Assembly: GCF_002878395.1 (NCBI RefSeq)
Contig: NC_061114.1
Location: forward strand, 143,503,167 to 143,567,166
DNA from: Capsicum annuum
Lineage: Eukaryota; Streptophyta; Magnoliopsida; Solanales; Solanaceae
DNA: 64,000 nucleotides
Direction of reading: 5' to 3'
Numbering within the stretch: the first letter of the stretch is position 1; each line of letters begins with the position of its first letter. The translations under genes were made by a program, and so were the position numbers. Under the pieces are notes generated by a model. The model had not been told where the DNA came from. It saw only the letters and a list, made by a program, of their open reading frames with translations, and searched no databases. This document shows, piece after piece, positions 25,578 through 38,930 of this stretch.

Positions 25578-27563
25578 TGTAATACCCTAGATTTTGGACT
25601 CTAAATTTTTCTCAATAATTGTGCTTACTACTCAGGTTACAACTTGGATAACGATTCATAAAGACTCCTCACAAGTCGTATAGTGCTAATCATAGCTTAA
25701 CTAATAAGGATTGACCAGGTTTCTATTTGGATTATGACTACAACCCTACCAATCATATGGTATAGTCACAAGTCGTAGGGTATGACTCATGACCAAACCA
25801 GTGGGGTGGTCCTGGGTACTGCCCATACTATGAGCTATGGTGATAACTTATGGCCAGTGACAATGAGTCGATACCTGACCCATAGCGACTGGAAGTAATT
25901 TTCTTGCATATTTTTATTTAGGGTAATTTGGTCTTTTCCCTTCCTTACACTATTCTCGTGACTTAAAACCTTTCCTTAGCCTGTTTCCACCAAATTAACA
26001 TAATCATAAACAAATCTTCTCTCTCAAATTCCCCAATTAAGAGCAAGGCTAGGGTTTCTAGGGATTGGTCATCTAGGATTGAAAGTAGATTTCTTCTTTA
26101 AATTCTTGGTATTTTCAGGCAGGTATCTCTTTCCTAAACTTGTATTTTACCTTGAAATTCCATTATTTGGTATTCATATGGTTTTAATGTTTGGTTTTGG
26201 AATTTAGGTTGAGAGTTTTGGATGATTATTGTTTAAATGGTTTTATTATGGTTTACATGCATTCGTTTATGCTTTATGGATAGATTTTGGAATTCATCGA
26301 GTACATGGGCATTGTGAATGGGATGGGTGTCCTGGATTCCCCTAAATTTATGGTTTATGGTTTGGAATTAGTATTAACCTTAACCCACCTACATAATTAG
26401 TTTTGAAAATAGGGCAATTACATAGTTTTGCACACTTATATTAAACTATTGCATTGCATTAATGGATAAATGTATAAAAATGGTTTTGAAAGACCTTGTT
26501 GGCCATGGACTAATTTAAAATTAGAACTTTATAGTACTGTAGCTAACTTTATTTGATTTGGCATAATTGGCTTGCAAACATAATTAATTGGCATGACAAT
26601 TCCATTCGGTAAACGCCCAAATGGATAACTCCTTAGTTAAATGGGTGGATTATGTCTAAATGTTTTAATTGGGATTAAAAGGGGTTATGTATCTCACTGT
26701 AGAAGGTGAAGGTCCTGGGGGGATCGATACTATAAACCACATTTTTTGGTGTGGGATCCTTGGTGGCCATGTTTATAGTTCACAATTGATATATATATTG
26801 GGAATGGCTGGGGTTATGGATTCCATGTCCCTTTCTTAGATTTTTCTAGTTCACATACCTAACACGTATTAGGGCCCTTCTGATTGGGAAAGCCAGACCC
26901 TTGTAGCCTATGGGTATATTTAGGATGGTTAAAGCTACACAATCCAGCCAAATAGTTTTAAATATTATAATAAACCCTGTTCCCTATCCCAGCATCTTGT
27001 ATATATCAATATATGCATGTATGTGAACATATACGTTGAGTTTAGACTTGATTTTGAAATGGACATTATCTTATCCCTATCTTGAGTTACATGATAGCTC
27101 TCACCCCACTAACTATTCTAAGACTACATTGTTTAATAATGTAGGGTCTAAAGATATTTGCTTTACCTATGTGCAGTGTTAGGTGATTTGATTCATTAAT
27201 TGGTTTATGGATAAGTGGTGAGCTTTCATATTTTGAAAAGCTTGGTATTTCCATATTTTAGAATAGAAGAATTCATATTAACATTATCATTGTCACTATC
27301 ACTATCATGGTCTGGGCATGTCCCAACCTAGCCTGATATTTAGATTGGTTTAGAGGCTTTTATGGACATGTGTTGGTTGGATGGTGTAGTTGACTCTTAG
27401 AGCTTATTCTTAAGTTACATTAACTATTTTATCTTTATTCTCTAGTTGTCTTCTACTTTGTTACTATTTGATTTTGCTTAGTTTAACAAGCTATAGGGTG
27501 GGTCTTCGATCCTCGATGGGCTTGAGATCCCATTATGACTATGCTTGGGGATGGGTTGTAAGA
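25578..27563 (+). repeat. 5' LTR of element E
   Basis: It starts TGTAATACCC and ends near ATGGGTTGTAAGA, matching the 3' LTR from about its 45th base. The first 350 bases carry several CAAGTCGTA and GACTCATGACC words. Confidence 0.85.
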
Positions 27564-27577
27564 ATCTGGGTATAGCT

Positions 27578-27590
27578 TGATGCCAAAGCC
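27578..27590 (+). other. Decayed primer binding site of element E
   Basis: TGATGCCAAAGCC fits the initiator-tRNA site TGGTATCAGAGCC at 9 of 13 positions, all differences being transitions, 15 bases after the LTR end. Confidence 0.5.
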
Positions 27591-27781
27591 AAGTTTAGGG
27601 TCGTTAGCTGTCTATAAAGCCATGTCAAGTAGAGTCTCCTTTAGGGGTACGTAGAGCTCAACACTTATAAGGGAAAGGCTACAAGGAATTTAGGAATATT
27701 TCACTTTCTTGTGTTCTATGTTAGGTTATAGAGTTTGATGCCTTAAATTTCCCTAACTCTGGTTTACTCGTGTTTCAGATC

Positions 27782-28990
27782 ATGCCTTCTCAAAGATCTA
27801 ATGTTCATAGAAACTATATCAAACCTTTTGTCCTACCTAAAGGCACTATGGACGGAACTCACCCTGTGTATGGAGTACAGAACTGGTCTAGGGTCCCTAC
27901 TCCTAATTATACTACCCCTGATGGAGTTACACTGGTTCCCACTAGTCCTTCTCGGGCTTTCTAGATTGATAATGCTTATAACCTAGCGCCCCAAGGTGAC
28001 ATCTCTAATATGGAGTTCTATTGGCCTATTTATTTGATTACTTAGTTAGTGACCTCTCAGTCTCATCAGTCGCATTATGTTAGTTTTGTTGCTCCTATTT
28101 TCGAGGTTACTGGAGTTGGCCAGTTTATGAGATTAAATCCCCTAACCTTTACTAGATTTATAGCTGAGGAAGATCCTCAAAGATTTATTGATGAGATGGA
28201 AAATATTTTTAGAGTGATGCATGCTACTAATGTAGAGGGTGTGGATCTTATTGTATATTAGTTAAAAGATGTGGCATATTAGTAGTACAAAGACTGGGAG
28301 TAGTTGAAGGGAGAGGATACTAAGTAGGCTATGTCAGAGAAATTCTCTGGTACATTCCTTAAACATTTCTATTCTCAGAAGTTAAAGAAGGATAAGGTAA
28401 TTGAGATTGTAAATCTGAGTCATGGTAAGATGAGTGTGAAGAAATACGCCTTGAAATTCCATCAGTTGTCTCTCCATGCTCTGAAGTTAGTATCTGGCAT
28501 GAGATCCAGGATAAGGAAGTTTGCTTCTAGGTTATCTTGAGACTTAGTCTTAGAGTGTTGGGCTGAAATGTTTAACAATGACATGGACAACTCCATACTT
28601 GTGGTTTATATGCAATAGGTAGAGGATGAAAAGAGAAAATAGGCAAAGATTGGAGAGAAGCAAAATAAGAAGTTTAGGCATTCAGAATAGGATGGAGGTC
28701 AATAAGCTAGTGAGAGAGATGGTAGATAGTGGATCAAGAAAAAGACCTAGGAAAATTTTGGTTTATACTCTTTAGCTAGTACTCCTTTTCTAAAGTCGTC
28801 CAGTGATCCTTATTTTTAGATGTGTGGCCCTAAGGCATAGGGTTCCAAGTCTCAGGATAGTGGATCTTAGTCAGGCCCATCATACCCTTCTAGTAAATTT
28901 TACAGTTAGTTGCACTTAGGTTATTGTGATAAGGGGATAAATTGGTGCTTTAATTATGGTCATCTTGGTCACATACAGTAGGATCGCCTT
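27782..28990 (+). pseudogene. gag of element E, broken
   Basis: The start is ATG at 27782 (MPSQRSN). Frame to 27964, then stops. Capsid text is clear: GQFMRLNPLTF (28108), QRFIDEMENIFRVMHA (28172), LKDVAY past a stop at 28259, and FLKHFYSQKLKKDKVIEIVNL (28350). The zinc knuckle at 28946-28987 reads C-F-N-Y-G-H-L-G-H-I-Q-stop-D-R: the second and fourth Cys are lost, and only the first Cys and the His remain. The protein would have formed the RNA-packaging particle. Confidence 0.82.
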
Positions 28991-29159
28991 GCAGCTAAGG
29001 TAGCCATTAGGGAAAATACAATTTCGGTTGCCACTTTTTCAGCTTCAGTACCAAAGAGTACTACTTCTAGTACTGGCGCTAGATGAAATTATCTCTGTGC
29101 TCTTGCCATCTTTTAGGAATCTGAGGCATCTTTTAATATTGTCACTAGTACATTAAAGC

Positions 29160-32100
29160 ACTTCTCTTATAATGTGTATTTTCTGCTTGATCTTGAGTCC
29201 ACCCTTTTTTATGTGATCTCATATGTGGTTGTGCATTTTGGTTTCAGTTTTTGAAAGTCTTTTTGACCCTTTTTTATGTCTACTCTAGTGGGTGACTCTA
29301 TTGAGGCTATAAAGATCTATTGGGGTTGTATGGTGTGTATTTTTACTAAGGATATTTTGATGGATTTAGTAAAGCTTGATATGGTAGACTTTAATGTAAT
29401 ATTGGGAATGGATTAGCTTCATTCGCGCTACACTTCTTTGGATTATAGGACTAGAAAACTTAGTTTCTAATTTCCTAGTAAACCGATAATCAAATGGAAG
29501 GAAAGTCCTTAGTGTCTAAAAGGAGGTTTATTTTTTATCTTATAGCTCATAGGATGATTTCTAAGGGGTGTATGTATCATTTAGTTTGGGTTAAAGATTC
29601 TAGTTTTAAGGTTCCCTCCTTGTAATATATCTTTGTTGTCAATGCATTTCCTGATGTGTTTCTCGAGGACCTTCCTGGTATTTCTCCTAATAGGTAGATA
29701 GATTTTGGGGTTGATCATCTACTGGATACCCATACTATCTCTATTCCTTAGTATAGAATGGCTCTGGCTGAGTTAAAGGAACTAAAGAAGCAGTGAAAAG
29801 ATCTTCGTGATAAATATTTCATCCCTCCTAATAATTACCCATGGGGTGCCCCTGTGCTTTTTGTGCGAAAGAAAGATGGATCTCTTCTGATATGTATAGA
29901 TTATCAACAGTTGAATAAGGTGATAGTTAAGAATAAGTATCCTCTTCCTAGGATTGATGATCTTTTTAACCAGCTTTAGGGAGCTAGATATTTTTCTAAG
30001 ATTGACCTTCATTCGGGTGATCATTAGTTGAAAAATAGGAAGGATGATATACTCAAGACTACTTTCCAAACTCGATATGGTCACTACGAGTTCTTAGTTA
30101 TGTCATTTGGATTGACTAATGCTCCGGTTGCTTTTATGGATCTTATGAGCCGAGTTTTTAGGCAATTCTTGGACTTGTTTGTTAGAGTCTTCATTGATAA
30201 TATCTTGGTGTATTCTAAGAGTGAGGAGGATCATTTCAATTATCTTTGAATTGTGTTGAATGTTATGACTTTTCTTGGGCATATTATTTCTAGTGAGTGG
30301 ATCAAGTTGGATCCACAGAAAGTTGAGGCGATTAAGAGGTGGCCAAGACCCATGACTCCAACCAATATTTAGAGCTTTTTGGGCTTGGCTAGGTATTATA
30401 GGAGGTTTATATAGAGTTTCTCTTCTATTGCTACTCCATTGATAAAGTTATCTCAGAAAAAGGTGAAGTTCTTGTGGTTCATTTCTTGTAAGGGTAACTT
30501 TGAAAAGTTGAAGGATAGGTTGACTTTTGTGCCAGTTCTGACCTTACCTGAGGCTATAAAGGGATTTGTGGTGTATTGTAATGCATCCTATGTGGGAGGA
30601 ATTCAAATTTTGATTTTCTTAATCACTTACCAGGAGTTGTTTTTTAGGACGAAAATAAGATATTATGTGCAATCCCAATAGTGGAAGTGCTTAAAAAGAT
30701 GGGTTGTGTCTTAATGCAGCATGGCATGGTTGTGGCCTATGCTTCTAGGTAGATAAAGTTTCATGAAAGGAATTATTTGACTCATAATTTAGAGTTGACG
30801 ATTGTGGTATTTTCTTAAATATTTGGCTCCATTATTTGTATGGGGTTTATGTAGATATCTATTCAGACCATAAGAGCTTGCAGTATGTGTTTACTCAGAA
30901 GGAATTAAATCTTCAGTAGAGGTAATAGCTTGAGTTGCTAAAGTACTGTAATATGAGTCTTCACTATCATACAGGTAAAGCTAATGTAGTTGCTGATGCT
31001 CTTAAAAGGTTGTCCTTGGGGATTTATCTTATGTGGATAAGGAGAAGCGAGGATTGGTGAAGGATATTCATCGGTTAACTAATTTGGGAGTACTCTTTTT
31101 GGACTTTGAGAATGGAGGGGTGATTGCTCACAAAGTGGTTAAATCATCTCTTAGTGTTGAGATGAAGAAGAAGCAAGCTTTAGATCCCATTCTTATGTAT
31201 ATTAAGGATGATATGGGGCAGTAGAAGATTACTGCCTTTGAAAGTGGTGGTGATGGTATCCTGAGGTACCAAGGTAGTTTGTGTGTTCCTAATTTTGATA
31301 GGCTACAAAAAAGGGTTTTGGCTAAGGCTCATGTGTCGAGGTATACAATTCATCCAGATTTGACAAAGATGTATCATTATTTGAAGGATATCTATTGGTG
31401 GAACAATATGAAGAGGTATGAGGCTAACTTTATGGCTAGGTGTATGGTTTGTTTGCAAGTGAAAATTGAGAACTTGAGGTTGGGTGGCATGTCTTAGGAG
31501 ATTGAGTTGCACATGTGGAAGTGGGAGATAATCAATATGTACTTTGTTATGGGTCTTCCACGGTCTTGTAATTGGTATGATTAGATTTGGATCATTGTGG
31601 ATAAGATGACTAAGTCTGCTCACTTCTTACCGGTAAGGACTATCTACTCTGGAGAGGATTATGCTAAGTTATTCATTGGGGAGATAGTTAGATTGAATGG
31701 TGCCCCTATTTCCATTCTTTTAGATCAAGGTATGTAATTTTCTTCTCACTTTCGACGTTCATTTTAGAAAGGTTTGGGGACTAAGTTAAACCTTAGCACT
31801 ATTATCTACCCTCAAATAAATGGACAAGTAGAACGGAATACTGAGATATTAGAGGATATGTTGAAGGCATGTGTGATTGATTTTGGAGGAAGTTGGGTCA
31901 ATCACTTACCCCTAATTGAGTTTTCATATAATAACAGTTAACACTCTAGTATGGGGATGACTCTATTCGAGGTGCTTTATAGTAGGAGGTGTAGGTATCC
32001 TATTGGTTGATTTGAGGTTGGTGATACTAGGTTATTTGGTCCTGACTTAGTTCATCAAGTCATGGAGAAAGTGAAGACAATTAAAGAATGACTTAAGACC

Positions 32101-32594
32101 ACTCAGAATAGCCAAAAGTCCTATGCAAATGTAAGGTGAATAGAGTTGGAGTTTCTGATTAATTATTGGGTGCTCTTGAAAGTTTCTCCTATAAAGTAAG
32201 TGATGTGGTTTGGGAAGAAGGGTAAGCTCTGTCCTCATTATGTTGGTCTAAATCAGACTTTGAGGAGTGTTGGGAATGTTTCCTACGAATTGGAGTTGCA
32301 TGCGAGTTTGGGTTCTATTGTTCTAGTTTTCCATGTGTTAATGTTGAAAAAGTGTGTGGGTGATCCTTCTTTGGTGTCCCTATGGAGGGCATTGGTATTT
32401 CTGATTTCTTGTCTTATGAGGAAGTCCTGGTCAATATTTTTGATAGGCAAGTTCAAAGGTTGAGGACTAAAGATATAGCTTCAATGAAAGTCTTTTCGAG
32501 GAATCATAAGGTAGAAGAAGCTACTTGGGAAGCAGAGGAGGATATAAAGTCGAAATATCCATTCCTATTCCCCTCGTTCGATGAAAATGCTTAA
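29160..32594 (+). pseudogene. pol of element E: protease to chromodomain-like tail, broken
   Basis: The protease region at about 29185 reads LLDLESTLFYV, so the Gly after the active Asp is lost. RT runs from VFLEDLPGIS (29660) through [21 protein letters not shown] and [12 protein letters not shown]. Its catalytic box at 30190-30204 reads F-I-D-N-I, with Asn for the second Asp. RNase H begins VVYCNAS, where the family has Asp. The integrase keeps the His/Cys zinc pattern (HPDLTKMYHYL .. ARCMVC, 31350-31450). Its first core Asp is Tyr (INMYFVMGL), while LLDQG and GQVERN are kept. The end has SYEEVLVNIFDRQ and EEATWEAEEDI, the chromodomain-like tail, in a shifted frame from 32382 to 32594. Confidence 0.88.
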
Positions 32595-32734
32595 GGGTGA
32601 GGAGAACTAGTTATGTTCTCTTTCTTGTGGCCTTTTAAATTTGTCGTTTGGGTATGTATACATTCTTTCTTGTTATCGTGCTAATGGGTTCCTTAAATCC
32701 TCATTTGCGGATGAATGATCCTGGGGGAAGGGGG

Positions 32735-34823
32735 TTCCTTAGTGATTGTGCTTATTGCTCAGATTAAGACTCGGGTGATGAATCATAAAGACTCTTCACG
32801 AGTCGTATAGTGCTAATTATAGCGTAACCAGTGAGGATTACCCACATTTTTATACGGATCACGACTATGACCTTACCAGTCGTATGGTGTGGTCTTGAGT
32901 CATAGGGCGTGACTCGTGACCAAACCAGTGCGGGTGGTCCTGGGTACTTCCCAGACTAAGAGTCGTGGTGACTACTCCTAACCAGTGACTACGAGTCATT
33001 ACCCGACTCATAGCGACTAGAGTTATTTTCCTGCACGTTTTTCATTAAGGGTAATTCTATCTTTTCCCTTCCTGTACACTACTCCCATGACTTACAACCT
33101 TTCCTTAGCCCTATTTCCACCCAATTAACATAATCATAAACAAATCTTCTCTCTCAAATTCCTAAATCAAGAGCACAGCTAGGGTTTCTAGGGATTGGTC
33201 ATCTAAGGCTCAAAGTGTGGTTTCTTCTCCAAATTCTTGGTGCTTTTAGGAATGTGTCTCTTCCCTAAACTTTTATTCTACCTTGGCATGCAATGGTTTG
33301 GTATTCATGCGGTTTTAAAGTTTGGTTTGGAAATTTGGGTTGAGAGTTTTGGATGATTATTGTTTAAATGGTATTCTTATGGTTTACATGCATTTGTTTA
33401 TGCTTAATAGGTGAATTTTGGAACTCATTGGGTGCATGGGCATGGTGAATGGAATAGAGGTCATGGATTCCCCCAAAACTATGGTTTATGGTTGGAATTG
33501 GTACTATCCTCTACCCACTTTCATAATTGGCTTTGAAATATGGGTAATTACATAGTTTTGCACACTTTACTAAACTATCATATTGAATTAATGGCTAAAC
33601 AGATTAAAATGGTTTTGAAAGGCCTTGGTCTCCTTGGACTAATTTAAAATTAGAACTTTGGAGTCATATGGCTAATTGGTTTGGTTTGGCATAATGGAAT
33701 TGGGTTGCAAGCATAATTAATTAGTATGACGATAACATTCGATAAATGCCTAAATGGATGACTCCTTGGTTAAATGGATGGGTTATGTGTAAATTCTTAA
33801 ATTGGGCTTAAAAAGGGTTGTGTAGCTGGACGTAGAAGGGGGAGGTCCCAGGGGAGGCTAATACTATAAACCACATTTGTCGACGTGGGAGCCTTGGTAG
33901 CCATGTGCATTATTCATACTTTATATATATATATGTGTGTGTGTATGTGTGTGTGTGTGTATATGTATGTATGTATGTATATATGTATGTATGTATATAT
34001 ATATGTATGTATGTATATATATATATGTATGTATGTATGTATATGTATATGTATGTATATATATATATGTATGTATATATATATATGTATATATATATGT
34101 TGGGAATGGTTGGGGTCATAAATTCCCTGGCCCTTCCTTGGATTTCTCCAATTTGTGTGGCTAACACACACTGGGGCCCTTTCAGTGGGGGGAGCCAGAC
34201 CCATATAGCCCATGGGTGTTTTAGGACGCTTAGAGCTACACAATCCCGGCTAATGGTTTTAAATATCATGCTAAACCTTGTTCCTTGTCACAGCATCTTG
34301 TATATATGTATGTAGGCATGCGTGTGAATATGTACATTGAGTTTGGACTTAATTTCTAAATAGCTTTATTTTATCTCTATATTGAGTAATGTAGGGTCCG
34401 AAGATACTTCATTTACCCTATGTAGAGTTAGGTGATCTAATCCGTCTATTGGTTCATGGTGAAGTGGTGAGCTTCCATATTTTGGAAAGCTTGGTCATTC
34501 TATCGGTTTCTTTCCATAATTTAGAATTGAAGAGTTCACATTAACATTATCATCCTCATTGTCACTATCATGGTCGGGAGCATGTCCTGACCTAGTTTGA
34601 TTTTTGAATTTATTTAGAGGCTTTTGTGGATATGTGTGGGTTGTATGGTGTTGTTGACTCTTAGATCTTATTCTTACATTAACTGTTTTATCTCTATTCT
34701 CTAGTTGTCTTCTCCTATGTTACTATTTAGGTTTTGCTCGATTGAACAGGCTATGGGGTGGTTTCTGGTCCTCGATTGGTTTGAGATACCCGTCATGACT
34801 AGGCCCGTGGTCGGGTTATGACG
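32735..34823 (+). repeat. 3' LTR of element E
   Basis: The purine tract CTGGGGGAAGGGG (32721-32733) is followed by text that joins the LTR alignment at GTGATTGTGCTTATTGCTC. The first 40-45 bases seen in the 5' LTR (TGTAATACCC and on) are missing. It ends TTATGACG before the ATTAT duplication; the usual end is CA. It contains a large microsatellite absent from the 5' LTR. Confidence 0.85.
33921..34100. repeat. (TATG)n/(TG)n/(TA)n microsatellite in 3' LTR of E
   Basis: About 180 bp of TATGTATG, TGTGTG and TATATA. The 5' LTR has only GATATATATATTGGG at the same place (about 26790), so expansion followed insertion. It creates four overlapping Tyr/Ile/Cys-rich ORFs that are not genes. Confidence 0.95.
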
Positions 34824-34828
34824 ATTAT
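34824..34828. other. Right target-site duplication of element E (ATTAT)
   Basis: Repeats 25573-25577 and marks the return to the interior of D. Confidence 0.85.
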
Positions 34829-34959
34829 AAATCTACCAAGAATATAATCATCGATGGGTAAGAAAACCCTAATACACTCAAATAAAAAGGTAAAGGCAGG
34901 AAATAAAAGGCACACCTATCATGGTGGAATTCAAAATAGCATGCCTGACATGCCAAATG

Positions 34960-35980
34960 GAGTACAAATTTGAGTAGTTCTAAACTTGGATTGAACATCT
35001 GAATCAACAACTATGGCACTAAGAAACTACCCAAACTAAAGGGGCCATAACACTATGAGACTGATATGGACGACCTGTCCCATACCAGGGACACTCTCTA
35101 GACCAATGACTGATCTCTTTACAGTTCTAGAAAATCCCTGAAGCCCTAACCTAGAGAGAAATACATAATGACCCCAATTGGCTAACAAACTAATGTCGGG
35201 GGCACTCCCTACTGAAATGACCACCCTCTCCGCAATCATAAATTATCTTAAGAACTCTAGTCTGGTGGGGAACATATGTTAATTTTTCCTGAACAACCAA
35301 CTCGCACTTGGAGAACTCTCTAGACTAATAAACAATCAGACCACAACCACGGCAAGATCTTGAATACTCTGAGGTACTGCACCAACTAATCCAGAATGTC
35401 TGCCATGAACTAAAGACACATATTGAAAACTCTACAAGGTCTAACAAGAACCCGTCTGTTGTGATCACAAGGACTGATCTATGAGCCAGCTATAGTATAA
35501 AACACTACCTATGTACAACTGATAGACTGCAAGCTGATCTCCCCCAGGAGAATCCTCACTCTTGGATGGAATACCAATAGCACTATAATAATGACATGGC
35601 TTCTTATCTCCACCTCCATAAATCTCAATACATGTTCTCTCTATGTCCCTCGCGTGATCAACACCCAGAGGAAAAGAAAACCCAGCTACTATTAAATGCT
35701 CTATCTCTAAATAAAGAGAAAAGGATAATCCTATAATGAATCCATGCACCATCTTATGCTCTAAAAGATTCAGCATAAGAGTATGTCTGGCCCACTCAAG
35801 AAACCAACCTCATACTCTAGAACTGACAATAAACACTGCTGAACACCAACAATCCCAACTCTAGCCTGAGAATTGCTTGATGACCCAGACCTCATCTCTG
35901 GCTGTAAGGTATCCCTAAAAAGGCTTGAAATACTTAATGTTAAACCTTGAAAGGATGAATCATTCACAAACACTATAGAG
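34960..35980 (-). pseudogene. gag of element D, broken
   Basis: On the minus strand, 35776-35465 reads KMVHGFIIGLSFSLYLE, then a segment with DHARDIERTCIE and GGGDKKP, which resembles the C-terminal half of gypsy gag just before the nucleocapsid. Farther on, near 35236-35192, a third frame gives YDCGEGGHFSREC, a zinc knuckle lacking its first Cys. A second similar word, CKEISHWSREC, lies near 35120. Stops are frequent. The primer site lies upstream at 36309-36322, as expected for a minus-strand element. Function (RNA packaging) is inferred from family similarity. Confidence 0.6.
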
Positions 35981-36308
35981 CCTAGGTTGGTCCTACATCC
36001 TCTGACCGATGCTGAAGATCTTTGATGTTAACCTCTGACTCCCTAGTCCAACACTGCACTGGAGATCAAGAAACATGTGTCAAATTCCCATTCACATCTA
36101 TCAAAAACCTCATATCATCTATCTGAGATAGAATAGAGCCAAAGAGCATACTTGAGGCTCATAGAAATACGGACACATGACAGGAGTCAAGAAAAAAATC
36201 CTTAGAATGCCCTGTAGCCTCCTAAATATAGGATACAGATGTCTTCACAATGATCCATGAGACTTTACTAGACATTTAGTTACTGTACCAACATATCAAT
36301 AAACCCAG

Positions 36309-36322
36309 GCTATGATACCAAT
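36309..36322 (-). other. Primer binding site of element D
   Basis: The complement reads TTGGTATCATAGCC, one change from the initiator Met-tRNA site, one base from the LTR end at 36324. It fixes the minus orientation of D. Confidence 0.85.
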
Positions 36323-38930
36323 TTGTCATGACCTAATTCCTCAGGTCTTAATGGCACCTATTGTAAGCCACCAGTAGGTAAGCCAACTCATAGTCTAAAA
36401 CTGTTGGTAATGGACTATTAATAAAAATAAATGAAGAAAACAAAATAAATATGGTAAAAGACTAATTTAAATAAGACAATCCCAAAACTTAGTAGAATTA
36501 GTACAAGAGCTTTTAATATAATAAGAGTACAAAGTTCAATGCTGAATAAATATATAAATACAACCTATCTTTGAATACAATATAAAGATCAGTCTAAACA
36601 ACAAGAGAAAGAATAGTAGTACTCTAAACACCAGGAGCTCACCCTAAATCTCTGATTCATAGTTGTTGTGCATAAAGCATACAACAACATCAAGAACCCA
36701 TACTATGATCTGTATACTGTAGAAGTGTAGTGTAAGTACCAAACATATGGTACTCAGTAGGTAACTATTGACTGAGCTCCAAAAATAACGCAAATATAAG
36801 TAAAATGCAAGAAGGAATATAAAATATAGTTAACTATCCAAGATGCTAAACATAATTTGGCTAAAGAGGTAGTAAGGATAAACTATCCTATTCTAGCTAT
36901 ATTCAAGAACTAAAGCACAATATTGTATATCACTAGCCAATATGCAAATAAAGAATAGAATAAGGATATATAGTAGTATACAAGGATAAGGAACATATAT
37001 AAAGTATGAATAAAGAATGGAAGAAAGGATATATTGTAATATCATAGCTAAATTTATGTATATATATATATATGTATACAAGGCTAACTCAAAGGTAAAA
37101 ACCTAAGGTAGTCAATCTACCATCTCAAGGAATCCTAATCAAGTAGGAAAGCTAGTACTAGCATGATCTAGTCCTATAATATAATGTCTGATCAAGAGAT
37201 AATTATTTGTAATATCATAACTGTAAATGAAAAAGGAATTAGAATCATACCTTAAATCTGAGTAGCAGTCCATAATCAACCTGCATGATCTAACCCTAAT
37301 AACAACAAAATAGTAACTGGCTAGTCCAAAAAAAATACCTTAATTGGTCCTCATAAATGGAAGGTTCAATCAGAGCATAGCACACAACATGCATCACTCA
37401 TAACCTATACCTATGCAACCTCTTGTAAAGTTGATAGATATAGGAACCAAATAATATACTGGTGATAGGAAATATGCATGCATGCATGAATTCAAAGTAA
37501 ATCCATAATCCCATAACCAATACAAGTGTCATAAAGTAACCTAGTATATACACTTTCTCTAGCTTAATGGCTCATAAAGGCAGGACCTACGATGACCTCT
37601 CCTCTCTGACATGATGGCTCATAGATAAAGGGTCCCTTAGAGAGTTTAGGAGTACCAATATCCACTAACCTAGTCTCTATCCTAGACTACCAATAATTAT
37701 CATTATCATTAACTACTCCATCCAGCATTGGAGAGATGTATACATAATAAATGCACAAACTCAAACCGTGGATAAAAGAGTATAAGTTTGTAAATCCATT
37801 TCTTGGAGTCAACTCTGGGAATAAACCATCATAATGCAGTAGAAAGGGTTAGAATCTCTCACGATTGAATTAAATTGTAGTGGTAAAACCATGGACCAAA
37901 ATTTATATCGATCAAATTTCTAAAACATCACTATTAGTTTCAAAAACGCATAATAATCCATTAAGGTGGTATAATTCTTTTAAGAAAAATCCATTTTAAA
38001 AGTAAAAAACTGGAATAAATCCCTTTTTAGGAAAATGGTAGTAAAACTAAGATTTTAGTTGGAATTGTACTATTAAGTGAGTATAAATCTAACCACAGCC
38101 TCGGGCCTTATAGTATATAACTAGCAGAATATCAATACAACAATTCGGTATACTATTATAATCCACTGAGCTAAGTAGTAAACCTAAGAATAACGAATAC
38201 TTAGAATTAACTAAGGTTATCATGCTAATAAACTGGGGTAATATATCCTTTGGTCATAATAAGTATTTAATCCTAGGTTTTGATCACCCTTGTATCCCCA
38301 AACACTAAAATTAGTATGTCATGTTTTTCTACCCATAATCATATTAGATCCTTTCCTAACATACAATAAATATCATATACTATTACATGATAAAGAGTAG
38401 ACTAAAGCCTACTCTTTGTCGAATCGCAAATTATGAATCATCAGTAAATCATCTACCTTTGCTCCATAATTCTAAAATTCAGCCATGCTATCAAAATGTA
38501 ATCTAACTATATTTAGGATTATAATGAGTCCCATATTGAAGTATAAAGAGTCGGGTCAAAATTTGTGTCAAGAAGGGGCCTACGAGGCCCACAAATGAAA
38601 TTCAAAATTGAATTCATCATGAGGTCCTTAAAAGGACAAGAAATGTATGCTCAAGAGTTGAGAACAAATGGTGCATAAATCAAGGTCTAAATCAGCCACT
38701 AAAGTCTAAGAGTTTAAACACCTAGTTACTAAGAATTTACGACGCAATCAGAGGGAAATAAATCAGAAAATTAATGGGAAATAACCAAGGAGTTTTATGC
38801 TTGCTTACCTTAACTTCAAAGGATGATTCCCACTGTTTAATATCTTCAAGCTCCCAACATAGTGTAACAATTATTTAGAAATAATGAAGAAAAATAGGTG
38901 ATAAAAGGGGAATTAACATATCCTCATATG

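Larger units (their letters stand above)
25578..34823 (+). mobile_element. Element E: full-length Ty3/gypsy chromovirus (Tekay/Del-type) nested in D
   Basis: The 9.2 kb element has LTRs of about 2 kb, a decayed primer site, gag, pol with a chromodomain-like end, a G-rich purine tract and flanking ATTAT duplications. Domain order and protein text match A and C, but it is a different subfamily by LTR sequence. It lies in the interior of D in opposite orientation, so it is younger than D. Stops, shifts and changed catalytic residues make it inactive. Confidence 0.92.

Noticed and set aside
33885..34315. Several overlapping Tyr/Ile/Cys-rich ORFs on both strands
   Set aside because: They are translations of the TATG/TG/TA microsatellite in the 3' LTR of E.
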